64,000 nucleotides of DNA. Source: Cercospora beticola. Its lineage: Eukaryota > Ascomycota > Dothideomycetes > Mycosphaerellales > Mycosphaerellaceae. Shown here piece by piece: positions 22,528 to 33,316 of the stretch (the stretch's first letter is position 1; each line of letters begins with the position of its first letter). Where the stretch lies: positions 3,224,001 through 3,288,000 of the forward strand of contig NC_088937.1 of NCBI RefSeq assembly GCF_033473495.1, written 5' to 3'. The notes under the pieces are model-generated. The model saw only the letters and a list, made by a program, of their open reading frames with translations. It searched no databases and was not told the origin of the DNA. The position numbers and the translations under genes were made by a program.

Positions 22528-23268
22528 CTGCTGGCAGTATCCACTTTGGATTCTGAGCAGTTCCAATAATTGTATCTTGGGGAAAGTGGTCCCTGAAGTG
22601 CGATAGATCCAAATCTCTCTTAACGTCTTCTGGCCCAAATCCGTAGCGGGAAAGAGCGTCGTAGAGAGAGTTCGTGGCGTCTCTTGCACTGATCTGTGGT
22701 CCGATGCCCAAAAAGTCCCTATTGCCGCCAAATTTCTGGAGTTGATCGACATCGATGGTCAAGTAGTTATTGTCGGCAGATCTTGCATTGATCTGAGGTC
22801 CGATACCCAACCAGTCCCTGTTCCCGCTGAACCTCGGAAGCTGGTCGACATCGACAGTCAAGTACCCATTGTCGGCAGATCTCTCGTTGATTTGTGGCCC
22901 AATACCAAGCCAATTCTTGTAATCATCACTAAATCTTGGAAGCTGGTCGATACTGATGACCCTGCGCTTCTCGTTCTTCAAGCCTTGCAAGCGGTTCCTG
23001 AACAGGCCGAAGGATCCTTGCTTGCGTGGATCATCGTACTGGCCCACGAATACAGCATCTCGCTTCTCGTCTAGAACTGCCTCGTCCGCCTGGGGATGAT
23101 GTCTCTGCCGTGGGAAACCAAAACGTTGGGCGGGGAGGACTGGATCTGCGACCGGCGCAGCTGAAGCTCCAATCACGACGGTGACGATGGCGCAAATAAT
23201 GTTGTCTGCGATAACAAGGTCAGTAGAATGTTCGACGCATTGTCATACTCGCGCAACGTACACTTCAT
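22028..23268 (-). CDS. Secreted Kex2-processed repeat precursor (pheromone- or RiPP-precursor-like)
   Basis: Exon 1 is only 7 nt (23268-23262); the intron GTACGT...CTGAC...CGCAG ends at 23206; exon 2 is 23205-22028. The product is 394 residues. Splicing creates a classic signal peptide, MKYNIICAIVTVVIGASAAP. Eight KR sites are seen. The C-terminal half has five units, each opened by KR plus an EAEA-type spacer (one DAEAEA), then (L/I)PGMP or a variant, then a cysteine pair: CNDPLLC, CKSPWC, CDSPLC, CKSPYC, CRGPTC. KR cutting by Kex2 and EA trimming by a Ste13-like peptidase is the known route for alpha-type pheromones; Kex2-processed repeat proteins and dikaritin RiPP precursors share it. Residues 84-177 hold another repeat class. 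The alpha-pheromone gene is one candidate identity; the cysteine spacing is shorter than in typical filamentous-fungal alpha pheromones. Confidence 0.85.
22682..22963 (-). repeat. Three VDQLPRFSGN / LGIGPQI repeats
   Basis: Residues 84-177 hold three units of 33-36 residues: (I/V)DQLxxF, then (N/D)(W/F)LGIGPQI(N/S)xR(S/D)A. Only the first is preceded by a dibasic site (KRR); single arginines lie inside the others. The repeats are too regular to be a simple pro-region. Confidence 0.8.
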
Positions 23269-23963
23269 GTTGAAAAGAGAAAAGTAAAAAGCTTCAAAGA
23301 CTAAAAAGTTGAAATCGACGAGGGAAGACCAGCTTGACCTGAAAGAAGACTTCGAACAGCACAGCCCAACGCCTTTTGTACGCAGACAACGCATCTTTCC
23401 AAAGTCCGAGAACTACCCAAGCACCCGACAAGAGTGCTTGTGATGAAGCTTGTCTCGCCGGCTGTGTTGGGCCTTGGCGAATGAAGTTGCGTTGGAAGTC
23501 GACCGAATTCGCCGAGACGATATTGTACCCACCCACCAATCTGCCCGGCGTGTCGCACAAAGGTACTACTCTTGCCCTCACCGGTGTCGGCGAAGATAAT
23601 CGAAACGACGATGTTCGTACAACTATTCCGCCATGCTATTCTTGCGGCGGGACGGCGGGGGGCGCAACGTCACTCACTTGTCATTCTCTCCAGCAACTTC
23701 TCATAGGCTCCATTGTGGTGGAAGCTAGTGCATGATTCAAGGAGCATGCCCCGAAGCGCGTGGGAGTGGCGTTTCGATGATCTTGTCTGCACGTGGTTTG
23801 TTGGCAAGCGGAGCTTGCTCCCTGTCGCATCGAGTCGAGGGCCTAGTCAGTGTCAGCAGATAGGAAGAGTGCCTCGACGCAAAAGACCGAATAGAAAGAG
23901 CTGTGAGCGCTTCTAATTATCTATCTGTTGTCTATATCAGCATACAAATATAGCAGAGCTGCG
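23269..23963. other. Intergenic region
   Basis: 695 bases between the precursor's start and the 3' end of spf1. Short overlapping ORFs, no recognisable content; the precursor promoter should be here. Confidence 0.5.
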
Positions 23964-26900
23964 CTATAATTTGCCAGCAGCCTCTTCCTTCTTGCGGTCC
24001 GCTTTCTCTTGCTCTAGTTGAAGACGCTTTCGCTCCCTCTCAAGCTGGTCAGGTCTCCTCACTGCAATGTCCTTGGGCTTAAAGTCGGAGAACAAGTTCT
24101 TGAGAATCTTCTCAAACGTCCAGCACCCCACATAGTCCAAGATCATGACCGTAACTAGCGTGATCTTGAATTCCGTTGTGAAAGGCGTGAGCTTGAGCTT
24201 CTCGTTGATCTCAGGTATGAACTCGGTGGCGCAGCTGAAAGCCACAGATGTGACAAGCACAATGCCCCAGTACATTCCCTTGTTCTCCTTGATGGATTCT
24301 CGGAATGGTCGACCTTGGTAGTTGATGGCGAACGTGGAGATCTGTTGAATGAGCTGAAGGAGGTAGATGGCAGAGTTGAGCAGCGATGGCTCGAACTCGC
24401 CCTCAAGATCGATCTCCGAGCGATCCTTGGGAGGTTCGAAGCGGTGGACAACGTCCGTGATGTAGATTAGAGTGGCGATGTGGACCGCGAACTGTGCGAG
24501 CACGGACGGGATGACATACCAGTTCCAGATGTTGTTCTGCGGTCGTTCTCGCGATAGTTGCTCGACCGGCTTGGCACGTGAGATGCTCAGGAAACAGACA
24601 CTCATGAGCATACCACTAATCGTGACTTGTCCGTCGCCAAACTTGATGCCATCCAGGTAAAGCACACTCAAGCTGTAAGCGCTGATGAGACAGTTCAGTG
24701 CCAGAATCTTGTACATCTGGATGGTGGCCACCAAGGTGCACCGTCCTTGTCGAATGATGTTGGGGATCGCAATGACGTTGGCAAGCTTGCTCGTGAATGG
24801 AGCAGCGACAGACGCATCTCCAAGTTTGATGGTCGGTGGCTCATCGTCAAGCTCGCTTTCCATCATGGACATCGACAGCTTGTCTGCCATCGCGCTTGCT
24901 GCGTTTTGAGCCCTCTCCTTCTTGAGCTCTTGCTCGGTCTTCTCGACAACAGGTGCGGTGTACTTGTCAGCAGTGCTCTCGGCTTTTTCTTCTTCAGCTG
25001 CAATCTTCTGCTCGATTATCTTCTGCTTTACCAAGCCTTCGCGCTCCATGGCCTTGTCGTAGTGTGGGTTCTTCGGTCCAGGTGCATACAGGTGAGCGAT
25101 ATGAACAGGTACAGGTGGGTCAGGCTGATTGAAGCGTTGCATCATGCCCTTTTGCTTCTCATAGATCTCCTTCATCTTCGTTTCTCGGAAGTTCTTGGCG
25201 ATCTTATCCATATCATCTTTGCTGCCGTTAAGAAGAGCAACACCGATGTGAGCCTGCTTGAGCGCGCCAACGTCGTTCGTGCCGTCTCCAGCCATGAGGG
25301 TGGTGTAGCCTTGGTCTTTGAGCCCAAGCAAGATCTCCTCTTTCTGCTTCGGCGAGACACGCGCGTAGACCCAGGTGTGGCGCAACAGTGAATGCCATTG
25401 TGCAGTGTCCCTGAACTTCGCAAGACCGTAACCGGTAACGCAGAGATCCTTGGTCTTCAGAATTTCTGGATCGATCGGCTTGCTAGGATCAACAGGAATA
25501 TTGATCTTGTCATCGACGCTTCTCCAGACCAGATTCTTCCCGCTCTCATCATGCTCAGGAGCATCAAGAATGAGCGCATCGCGATCCACAATTTCAACTT
25601 GTTTCGCAACGTGGAGTGCAGTCAGAGGGTTGTCTCCGGTGATCATCACGACACGATGACTGCTCTCGTTGAGCATGCGGACAGCCTTGAGCGCATCATC
25701 CTTGAGGGGACATTGCAAAACCAGGAAACCGGCGAATGTCAGGCCACCCTCGACGTCCTCGCGCTTGATATCGTTAATTTTCTTCTGAGGGACCTCATCA
25801 CCGGTCGAGAGATACTTGTACCCCAACGCGAGCACACGACCGCCATTTCTGCTGAAGTATTTGAAAGTCTCTTCGTACTTCGATGGCACCTCAACCAGCA
25901 TGTTTCTGATAGTCTCAGGCGCGCCCTTCACAGCGACGAACGTGCTCTTGGTCTTCTTCCCGGTTTGGCGGTCTGATGTGATTACAGTGGCAATAGAGCT
26001 TTGGCGCTTCAATGCAGAAGAAAACTGGAACCGTCTCTTGATCTGCACGAGATCTCCTGCCATGGCACCTCGCGCATTTGTTCCAGCCTTGGCCGTAAGC
26101 GTATCGTTCTTCCCGAGCGTCCATCCAAGTGATTGCAGTGTGGCTTTCTCCATCGGCTCTCCAACAACATCGCCCTCTTCAAGTTTCACGAGTGCGTGAG
26201 CCGTAGCAAGAGTCAGTGTAGTTTCCAATCCGGTGTCTGTTATCCTAGTGAGCTGGCTCTGAGCGCCGTCTGATTCTGTCTTGACCTTCGCATCTTGGCG
26301 TCCGAGGAAAAGTCCGGCAACACCCTCAACAACCAAGTCCTCTCCAGTGAGTGTACCCGTCTTGTCGAAACATGCCACATCCACACGGCCAGCAAAAGGA
26401 ATTCGGAACGGCTCTGTGCAGAAGATGGCGAGCTTGCTGAGCGCTGCCAGGGATGTGTTGACAGCGAGAGACAGCTCCATAGGTAACTCGGGCGGCACAA
26501 CAGATGTGATGATAAGAACGCAGTCCAAGAGCAATTTCGATCGCTTGCGGTCTTGCTTGACACCTTCTGTCCAGACGTACCAGGATGCCACGACAGCGAA
26601 GACTGTCAAGAAGAGAATGAAAAGCAGCGCTTCCACATTACCTGCGCCAACGCGTTCAGTAGAGAAGATCATGGTGCGAACAAGTGCTCCCTGGTTGGTT
26701 TCGAATCCAGTCTTGATAACGACGGCCAAAGCGCCTTTATCGGGTGCAGGAGGAACGCCAGAAGCCACTTGCGGAATCGTGCTAGGCGCATCGGTCGCAG
26801 CATTTCCATGCTGTACCTGCAAGACTTTGGTGCCACCCCACAGGAACGCATTTTTGTCGAGTCCCTCGGGTTCGATCTTTGCATCTGCCGGTCGGAGCTG

Positions 26901-27929
26901 TATCGAGTCCTTGAGCACAGGCGTACTCTCGCCAGAAAGCATAGCCTCGTTGACAATGGCGCTGCCCTCAACAAGCAGCATGTCACAGGCCACTCCACTG
27001 TCCTCTTTCGTCCTACCCACAGATACGAGATCGCCAGGCAGAAGCGCATCGCTCTGCACCTCAGCCCATTTGTTCTCTCTGTACACCCAGACCGCATACG
27101 GCTTGATGCTCATGCCACGGAACTCCGTCAAAGTCCGCTGCCGCTGCCACACCACAGTGCTCTCGAAAACGACCAGCATAAACAGCGTGAAGAGACTGTA
27201 GTACCAGTATTCGTCCAGCATCCACAGACCAACACAGAAGATCTGGAACACGAAGAACGGCGCGACAGCGTGCTCTTTGAAAAGCTCCGTAAATGTCGGG
27301 ACTGGGATATCAAACAGATTCTTTCCGTAGTATTGCGTCAACTTCTCAATTTCCGCGCTCTTTTGCAGTCCTTTGGAAGCCTGGAATGTACCAATCGTCG
27401 GCTTTGGCTCGTCGTCGATCGCGTAGTTGAGGGGCGCAAAACTGCCTCTAGCCTCATCGTATAGAAAGCGTCTCTTTTGGAACAAGAAGGAAACAGTTTC
27501 CCTTCCTCCAACATTGTCTCTCTCAATTTTGCAGATCTCGCTTGCGCCTGCGTTCTCCTTTGGGATCACCTTGATCAGACTGGCGTTCCTTACACTGCTC
27601 GCCGAGTTCGCGGTGAAAAGGGCGCGAATGTTGACGTTCCAAAATGTCATAAGCCATAGCAAAGACTGCACTGTGACAATGCTGCCGGCGAATACGAAAG
27701 TCCATTCCTGGCCGTTGATGTACGTATCGTAGCTCTCCTGTGGGAGGTAGTAGCTGAAGAAGAGCGGCCAGAGGAAGACGAAGGGAAGGACGTAGACGTG
27801 GAGGAGTAGCGGCCGGGCATTGTGAAGGCTGGCGGACTTGATCTCCGCCCTTTCGATCAGAGGCGGCGCCCTAATCATCATTGTCAGTGGGTTTGCGCGC
27901 TTGCCCGTGGGTGCAGAATTGCCTTACAT
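23964..27929 (-). CDS. spf1: P5A-type ATPase Spf1 (ER transmembrane helix dislocase)
   Basis: Exon 2 is 27870-23964. The best start is split by an intron: AT at 27929-27928, a 57-nt intron GTAAGG...CACTGAC...TTAG, then G, giving MAPPLIERAEIKSASLHNARP and 1302 residues. Unspliced, a start at 27881 would add a few residues instead. P5A ATPases extract mislocalised tail-anchored and other transmembrane helices from the ER membrane. Seen: two N-terminal helices before the P-type core; LSGESTPV (actuator TGE-type loop); phosphorylation motif CFDKTGTLTGEDLVVEG near residue 500; KGAPE in the nucleotide-binding domain; MITGDNPLTALHVA; MAGDGTNDVGALKQAHIGVAL. The C-terminal helices and a basic tail complete the protein. 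Length and motifs match fungal Spf1/Cod1. Confidence 0.95.
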
Positions 27930-28375
27930 GTTGGTGGTGTCGATGGGCGGGAGAAGGAACAAAAAGTGCCACCACGTAGCCAAAGTCGATGGCGTGCACA
28001 AGGGTTCAGCCCGCTCGGAGGTGGCGGTTGCAAACTCCGCACATGTTATGCACACGTTTCTCACTTCTGAAGGACCCACATTCACTCAATTGCAGGCGAA
28101 TAAGGAAGACGGACATTGTATCATTCAAGCTTCATTGCTCGCGTATGTCTCATGCTCATGCTCTATACGTAGGTTCGTCCTCCGCTGCTATCGTCACGCA
28201 GCAATCATGGCCCAATGCGAGATGAAATGAGAACGCCCACGCCTTGCTAAGCCCAACCAATCGTCGTCCCTCATGCTACCGTATATCAAGAGACCGTAGT
28301 CCCTGCCGCACCGTCCGTAACGCCGCTGTGATACTTACCTATACAGGTGGTTTTATTTTTTTGAAGATGTATGAC
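27930..28375. other. Intergenic region
   Basis: 446 bases between spf1's start and the cullin gene's 3' end. Nothing recognised; promoter region for spf1. Confidence 0.5.
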
Positions 28376-30760
28376 TTAGGCAAGATAGCCAAGATCGTCA
28401 CCATCGAGACGCTCGAGATACTCTTTCTCGATCAGGATGTCAATGCACTTCTTGATGTCTGAGACCTTTGGCGAGAATCGGTTCTTGATCTGGCCGATCG
28501 TCTCCGAAACGAGCTGGCTGTGCTTCATAGTCTTTCGTGACTTCATGATTCGCACGATAGCAGACTAGCGGACATGTTAGCAACATACGAAGCATTGCAA
28601 GATCAAGAGCCAACTTACCTGCATGAGCATCTTCCTGTCCTCTTCGATCGTCTTGTGAGTATCTTCGACTTCCTGCTTCTGCTCGGACTTGATAGCAATG
28701 TTGAGGTTGACCTTAAGCTTCTTATTCTTGAAACCATAGTTGAGAGAGTAAGAAGTTCCGCTCTGAGGTGGGGCGCCTTCCGGGCTGGCAGTAAGGACCT
28801 TGGCCTTGATCATGATTGCGATTGAAGGGTCAAGCGTTTCCTTCGCCAATGAAGTGATTTCGGCAATGTCGTCGTAGGTGACTGTATCATTGTCGTTGAA
28901 CATGAGCAGGATCGCCATTTGGTATGTAGATACCGAGAATGTGTAGGGTACCTTGTTCATCTTGGCGTAGTTGGCGCGGATCTCACCCTTGCACAAGTGC
29001 CACAGCCAGGAAAGCTTGCGGCCACCGTGCTTGTTGCTGTAAAAGGTTTGGAAGCGCTCGTAGGTCTTGACAATAACTTCGGGCGGAGCGAAAGGTGAGG
29101 TTGGGGGCTGGAGCGGCCATGATCCAGTACCCAAAATTTGGTATGTGGCATCAACTTCATCTTTCCTGTCCTCCTTATCAATGGTCTGAGCACGCCACTC
29201 CTCGTATGCGTTGTTGAGATCCTTGGAAGTCTGGACATCCTGGAACATGCGCTGCAACTTGTTCGTGTACTCGAAGCCAGAAGCATCCTTCAACTTGGAG
29301 ATCATGCTAGTCTCAGCGTCGCCAGATGCCGATGTGCCGTTGACGAGACGCTTGGCAAGGTGACGGGAGTAGAATTTCTGGAAAACGTCCTTGTCTTCGA
29401 CATACTTGAAGATTGTCATGCATTGGTCGAGCAGCTTCTCCATGTTGTCCTCCTCGGTAGCTTTGGTGCTCTTCTTGAGCACATTGTCGGAGTGCTTGGC
29501 CAACAGCTCTGGGGACTTGCTGGAGTTCTTCTCGCAGACTTTGTTGCGGTTGACATATTCTCGGCAGGCGTTGTCAAGAGACCGTACAAACTCGGACTCG
29601 CCAGCGAAAGCTTTTTGGACTAGTGCAGCATACTGAGTGTGAACTTCGAGCAGAGCATCCACATACGCCTTAGGGTCGAGGCTGTCGCCCTGTCCTGCGA
29701 CCTTCTCGACAGCGAGGTGACCTGCTTGCCGCACATGCAGCTCAAATCTGTTGCGCAGTGGATCAAGACCGTCCGGAATGCGTGCAAGAAGCTTATACAT
29801 GCGGGCCATGTCATCTTCGCGGTCATTGTTCAGCAGCAACTGGAACTCATCACGGAGCGTAGATGCATGCTTGGCAATGAGAGCTTGCTCGCAAGTTTTC
29901 ATCAGTGGACCCATTATCTCCGGCAGGAGGTAGAGAGGGACACGCTCCTTCTCCTCGTCCAGTCTCCGCTCAGCCTTCTTCATATAGTCGACCACGGAGT
30001 TCTCAGCCAAGAACTGTTGTGACTCCTTTTCGTAGTATTTCTCCGTCGCATCGAGGTATGGCTTCTCGAAGTATGTGCGGTACACGTCGAGGGTTGTCTT
30101 GGTGCTGTCGGCCTCATCGATACCCAGAGAGACGAACGAGTTGACCACATCCTTGATCTTGGACTGTTCGATAGTTTCGCCGTTGCGCTGCTTCTCAACA
30201 AGTCGCAGCACGGCATCCATAACGGCGTTCTGCGTGGTTCCAAACATGTCTTCCTTCCATCGAACCAGATGCAGAGTGTAGATGTCGTAGACGTCTTTCT
30301 TGCCCTCGTCCATCTCACGCTTAACCCAATGTCGGTTCAGATAGCGGAAGAGGTGGTTGTTGTACATGCCCGCCTGCGTGTAGCGCTTCCATTCTTTGAT
30401 GTAGTATGTGAGGAGCGCCTCGTCAGTGTGCTTGACCATTTCAGCGTGGACTGCCGCAAGATGCTGTTTGAGGTGCTCATTCAGCCGATGGTAGAGATCT
30501 TCTCCAAGCAGATGTGCGCCTCGGTGATTCGAGTTAAGATTGCTCTGGGCGCCCATGCCTACCGCCTTTTGGGCAGTGCAGAAGTTGTGGATGCTGGTGT
30601 ACAGCGACATGTACGTCTTGAGATCAACGCCATCGCTGAGGTTGAAAAGTATTCGGTCGACGCCCCACTCGAGGAAGTTCCAGGTGCCGTTGATGTCGTC
30701 CTTGGAGGTCGGTATGGGTGGCGCTGGGCGCGAGCTGGCTTTGGCAGCCATGTCGGACAT
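28376..30760 (-). CDS. cul1: Cullin-1 (SCF ubiquitin ligase scaffold)
   Basis: Exons 30760-28619 and 28564-28376, 776 residues. The intron is GTAAGT...GCTAG, phase 0; it restores the winged-helix C-terminus ending [13 protein letters not shown]. Cul1 holds Skp1/F-box substrate receptors at its N-terminus and Rbx1 at its C-terminus. Seen: cullin repeats from residue 25 ([20 protein letters not shown]), the cullin homology core near 400-620 ([41 protein letters not shown]), and the neddylation site IVRIMKSRK in the last exon. The motif set and N-terminus fit Cul1/CulA rather than Cul3 or Cul4. Start at MSDMAAKA; the second ATG three codons later is also usable. Confidence 0.95.
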
Positions 30761-31361
30761 GGCGCGTGTGGGGAGTCGAGGTGCGCGAGCTCGAAAGGAA
30801 GGTGAAGAGGAATTGAGAGTGACAAAGCGGGAAGAAGAAGCTTGCGCGCGTGGTGGTTCAGGCGCAAATGCGGTAGCGGGAGGGTGCCTGATGCAGCCGT
30901 CCGGTGAAGAGGGTAAAGGTCAGCGGCCGAAGGCAGTCGCGGGGCCGTGCGTTGTGAACGGCGCTGTGTCGGAATGGCAGCTGTTGTAAAGAAGATGGGA
31001 TGCCTGAAGAATGGTGGCGGTAATGGTTGTTGTTTAAAGGTCGAACCACACGCGCCCGTGAAGTGTCGACGAGTAGGTGGAAGGTGTGAAGCCAGACGTG
31101 ACTTGTAGAAGGCGCGGGTCAAGCTCGGTGATCCAGGCAACTCTGCGTCACGCTCGTCACTCGTTCACTACTCGTTCACTCACTTGCACGCGAGCACATG
31201 AACTAACACGAAAACGGCTGGTAGCGAGTAGAGCATCATTGTTTTGTACAGCTATAGTACATCTATGCTAGTGGTACAGCGCTCGTCTTTCAGCTCGAAT
31301 GTTCTCGGCCATGCATCGAGGGCTGCCGCAGACTCCCCCATAGGTTGGTAGCTTCCTACGT
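30761..31361. other. Intergenic region
   Basis: 601 bases upstream of cul1; no recognised feature. Probably the cul1 promoter and leader, plus the mia40 3' UTR. Confidence 0.5.
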
Positions 31362-32247
31362 CTACCGAGCGTCGTGAGCAGCCTTGGGAACTAGGTTGCC
31401 GCCCTCATCCGCTGACTGCTTGGTCGGTCCACTGCCTGGCGTCTGCTGAGCCTCATTGCTCTCGCCACCCTGGGTCTTCGCGCTTGACTGCGCATCATTT
31501 GATCGAGCCAGCGATGCCTGCGCTCGATCCTCCTCGGCTTGTGCCTCTGCAACTTCATCGTCATCTAGTTCAGCACCGTATATTTCTGGGTGCTCTCGGA
31601 AGCAATTCTGCATTGTCTTGAAGTGCTCGATACACTCCACGCCCTTAGGCTCTTCTTTCGAGTAAACGAAGCAGCTGAAAGCAGCGCGGAACTGCTCGCC
31701 ACATGGACCATGTGCCATTCCGCCTAGACACGGGCAGTCCCAGTTGATCTCTCCAGTCTCTTCGTTGAAAGCGCCCTGCTGTTCTGCCTCTTCTTCGAGT
31801 CCTTGCGGACCGCCTGCCGCGGCTTGCTCGCCATCAGCTGCGGTGACAGTCTGTTGCTGCTCGGTGGTCTGAGATTCGCTATGCCGGCTTTCGGATGATT
31901 GGATGTTGTGTCGTGCCTGTGCTCGTCGCTGTTCCGCTATTGAATCGATACTGAGATGTGTTTCTGACTCCCGCGAGGTTTCTGGTGCTGCGTGGGTAGC
32001 ATCTGCTAAAATAGTTAGTGCCGATTTAGGTACGTCGACAAGTGCGTCACGGACATTGTGGTTCTTCGGCAAATACTGAAGAGGTGTTGTAGTAATATAC
32101 CACAGCGCCAGCCGCCGTCCACCTCAACGCAGTCCCTTTCCAGCTTCCAGATCTCGTAGGGGCGGTACTTGCGAATCGTTTCCCGACATGCTGTGCTTTT
32201 GAAGCAGTGCGCGCAGTCGTTGCTGCTCTAAAAATCGGCCTGAACAT
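31362..32247 (-). CDS. mia40: Mitochondrial intermembrane space import protein Mia40/Tim40
   Basis: Exons 32247-32055 and 32005-31362, 278 residues. The 49-nt intron has an atypical GTCCGT donor, a CACTAAC branch point and TTTTAG; only this pair keeps frame. Mia40 is the disulfide relay oxidoreductase that traps cysteine-motif proteins in the intermembrane space. Seen: a basic presequence from [15 protein letters not shown], a membrane anchor near residue 45 ([10 protein letters not shown]), a disordered glutamine-rich linker, then WDCPCLGG with the redox CPC, and twin CX9C helices ([11 protein letters not shown] and [11 protein letters not shown]). The long acidic tail is typical of filamentous fungi. 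Confidence 0.95.
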
Positions 32248-32473
32248 CTTGCCCGTTGAATCGAAGAGAAAGAAACGACTGTGCTGATGAAGAGGCTCCA
32301 GGAAATGCTGCGGCGCAAAGCACGTCCAAAGGTCATCGACTTCGAATTGCTTAGAAATGTCGGTGGTCGGAGAAACTTTTCGGCTCTCTCTTTTATGCAC
32401 AGATGCATCGCGATTGCGTCAACACCATGCTCTTTGCCATACATGCGACATCCTTACACGCGTTTGACACGCG
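32248..32473. promoter_or_regulatory. Shared bidirectional promoter, mia40 and thiamine pyrophosphokinase
   Basis: Only 226 bases separate the two divergent start codons, so both promoters must share this interval. No specific site was recognised. Confidence 0.6.
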
Positions 32474-33316
32474 ATGGCTGCTCCCAATGGCAGCGCATCA
32501 CTGTCTGACACCTCAATGACAGAACTTTGGCCTGCCCAATATCTAAGTTTGACAGAAAAAGCATGTCCAACAGTGGCACTCATCATTCTGAATTGTCCTT
32601 TGGATGACCTAGATTATTTTAAGCGCCTCTACGATCATGCTTCGTACCGCCTCTGCGCGGATGGCGGGGCTAACAGAGTCCACGATCTGCTTCGCAAGCA
32701 CTACCCTAGCTCTGACTGGACCCGAGCATTGCAGCATGCTCTTCCGAGCGCGATACATGGCGATTTGGACTCCATTAGGGATGAGGTTCGACAAGAATAT
32801 GAGAAGCTTAATGTTGCCATCACGCATGATCCCGACCAGTATAGTACGGACTTTGGCAAGGCGATCAACAAAGTCGTTGCCAATCTGCCAGAGGTCACGG
32901 AGATTTTAGTCCTCGGAGGTCTGGGCGGACGGGTTGATCAAGGTCTGGGATTGCTCCACGAGATCTACCGAGAACAGAAATACTTGCATCCGTCTTTGCG
33001 CTTCTGGTTGTTCTCTGAGAGCAGTGTGAGCGTTCTGCTTCGTCCTGGTATCACTACCATTCACGCGCCGCTCAACGACGGGTTGCTGCGGCAGAACGTT
33101 GGCCTCCTACCATTGTACGGCAAGGCTGTCATATCCACCAAGGGTCTAGAGTGGGATGTGCAGGATTGGGAGACAGAAATGGGAGGTCAGGTCAGCACGA
33201 GTAACCATATCAAGGCGGACAGGGTAGTGGTACACACGGACGTTGATGTGTTGTTCACTGTGGAACGAGAGACTGTGCCTTTGCGACCAAAGATCTGGCA
33301 CGAGGAGACATTCTGA
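32474..33316 (+). CDS. thi80: Thiamine pyrophosphokinase
   Basis: 280 residues, single exon, ATG at 32474. The enzyme transfers pyrophosphate from ATP to thiamine to make the cofactor TPP in the cytosol. Seen: ALIILNCPLDD, then CADGGANRVHDLL near residue 56, AIHGDLDSIRDEVR (metal and diphosphate binding), DPDQYSTDFGKAI, and VLGGLGGRVDQGLG. The C-terminal thiamine-binding part has STKGLEWDV and STSNHI. Length fits fungal Thi80/TnrC. Confidence 0.96.
   Translation: MAAPNGSASLSDTSMTELWPAQYLSLTEKACPTVALIILNCPLDDLDYFKRLYDHASYRLCADGGANRVHDLLRKHYPSSDWTRALQHALPSAIHGDLDSIRDEVRQEYEKLNVAITHDPDQYSTDFGKAINKVVANLPEVTEILVLGGLGGRVDQGLGLLHEIYREQKYLHPSLRFWLFSESSVSVLLRPGITTIHAPLNDGLLRQNVGLLPLYGKAVISTKGLEWDVQDWETEMGGQVSTSNHIKADRVVVHTDVDVLFTVERETVPLRPKIWHEETF

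Noticed and set aside
24627..27464. Long plus-strand ORFs (254-306 codons) opposite spf1
   Set aside because: They are antisense shadows of a conserved P-type ATPase; no independent domain text and codon pattern follows the real gene.
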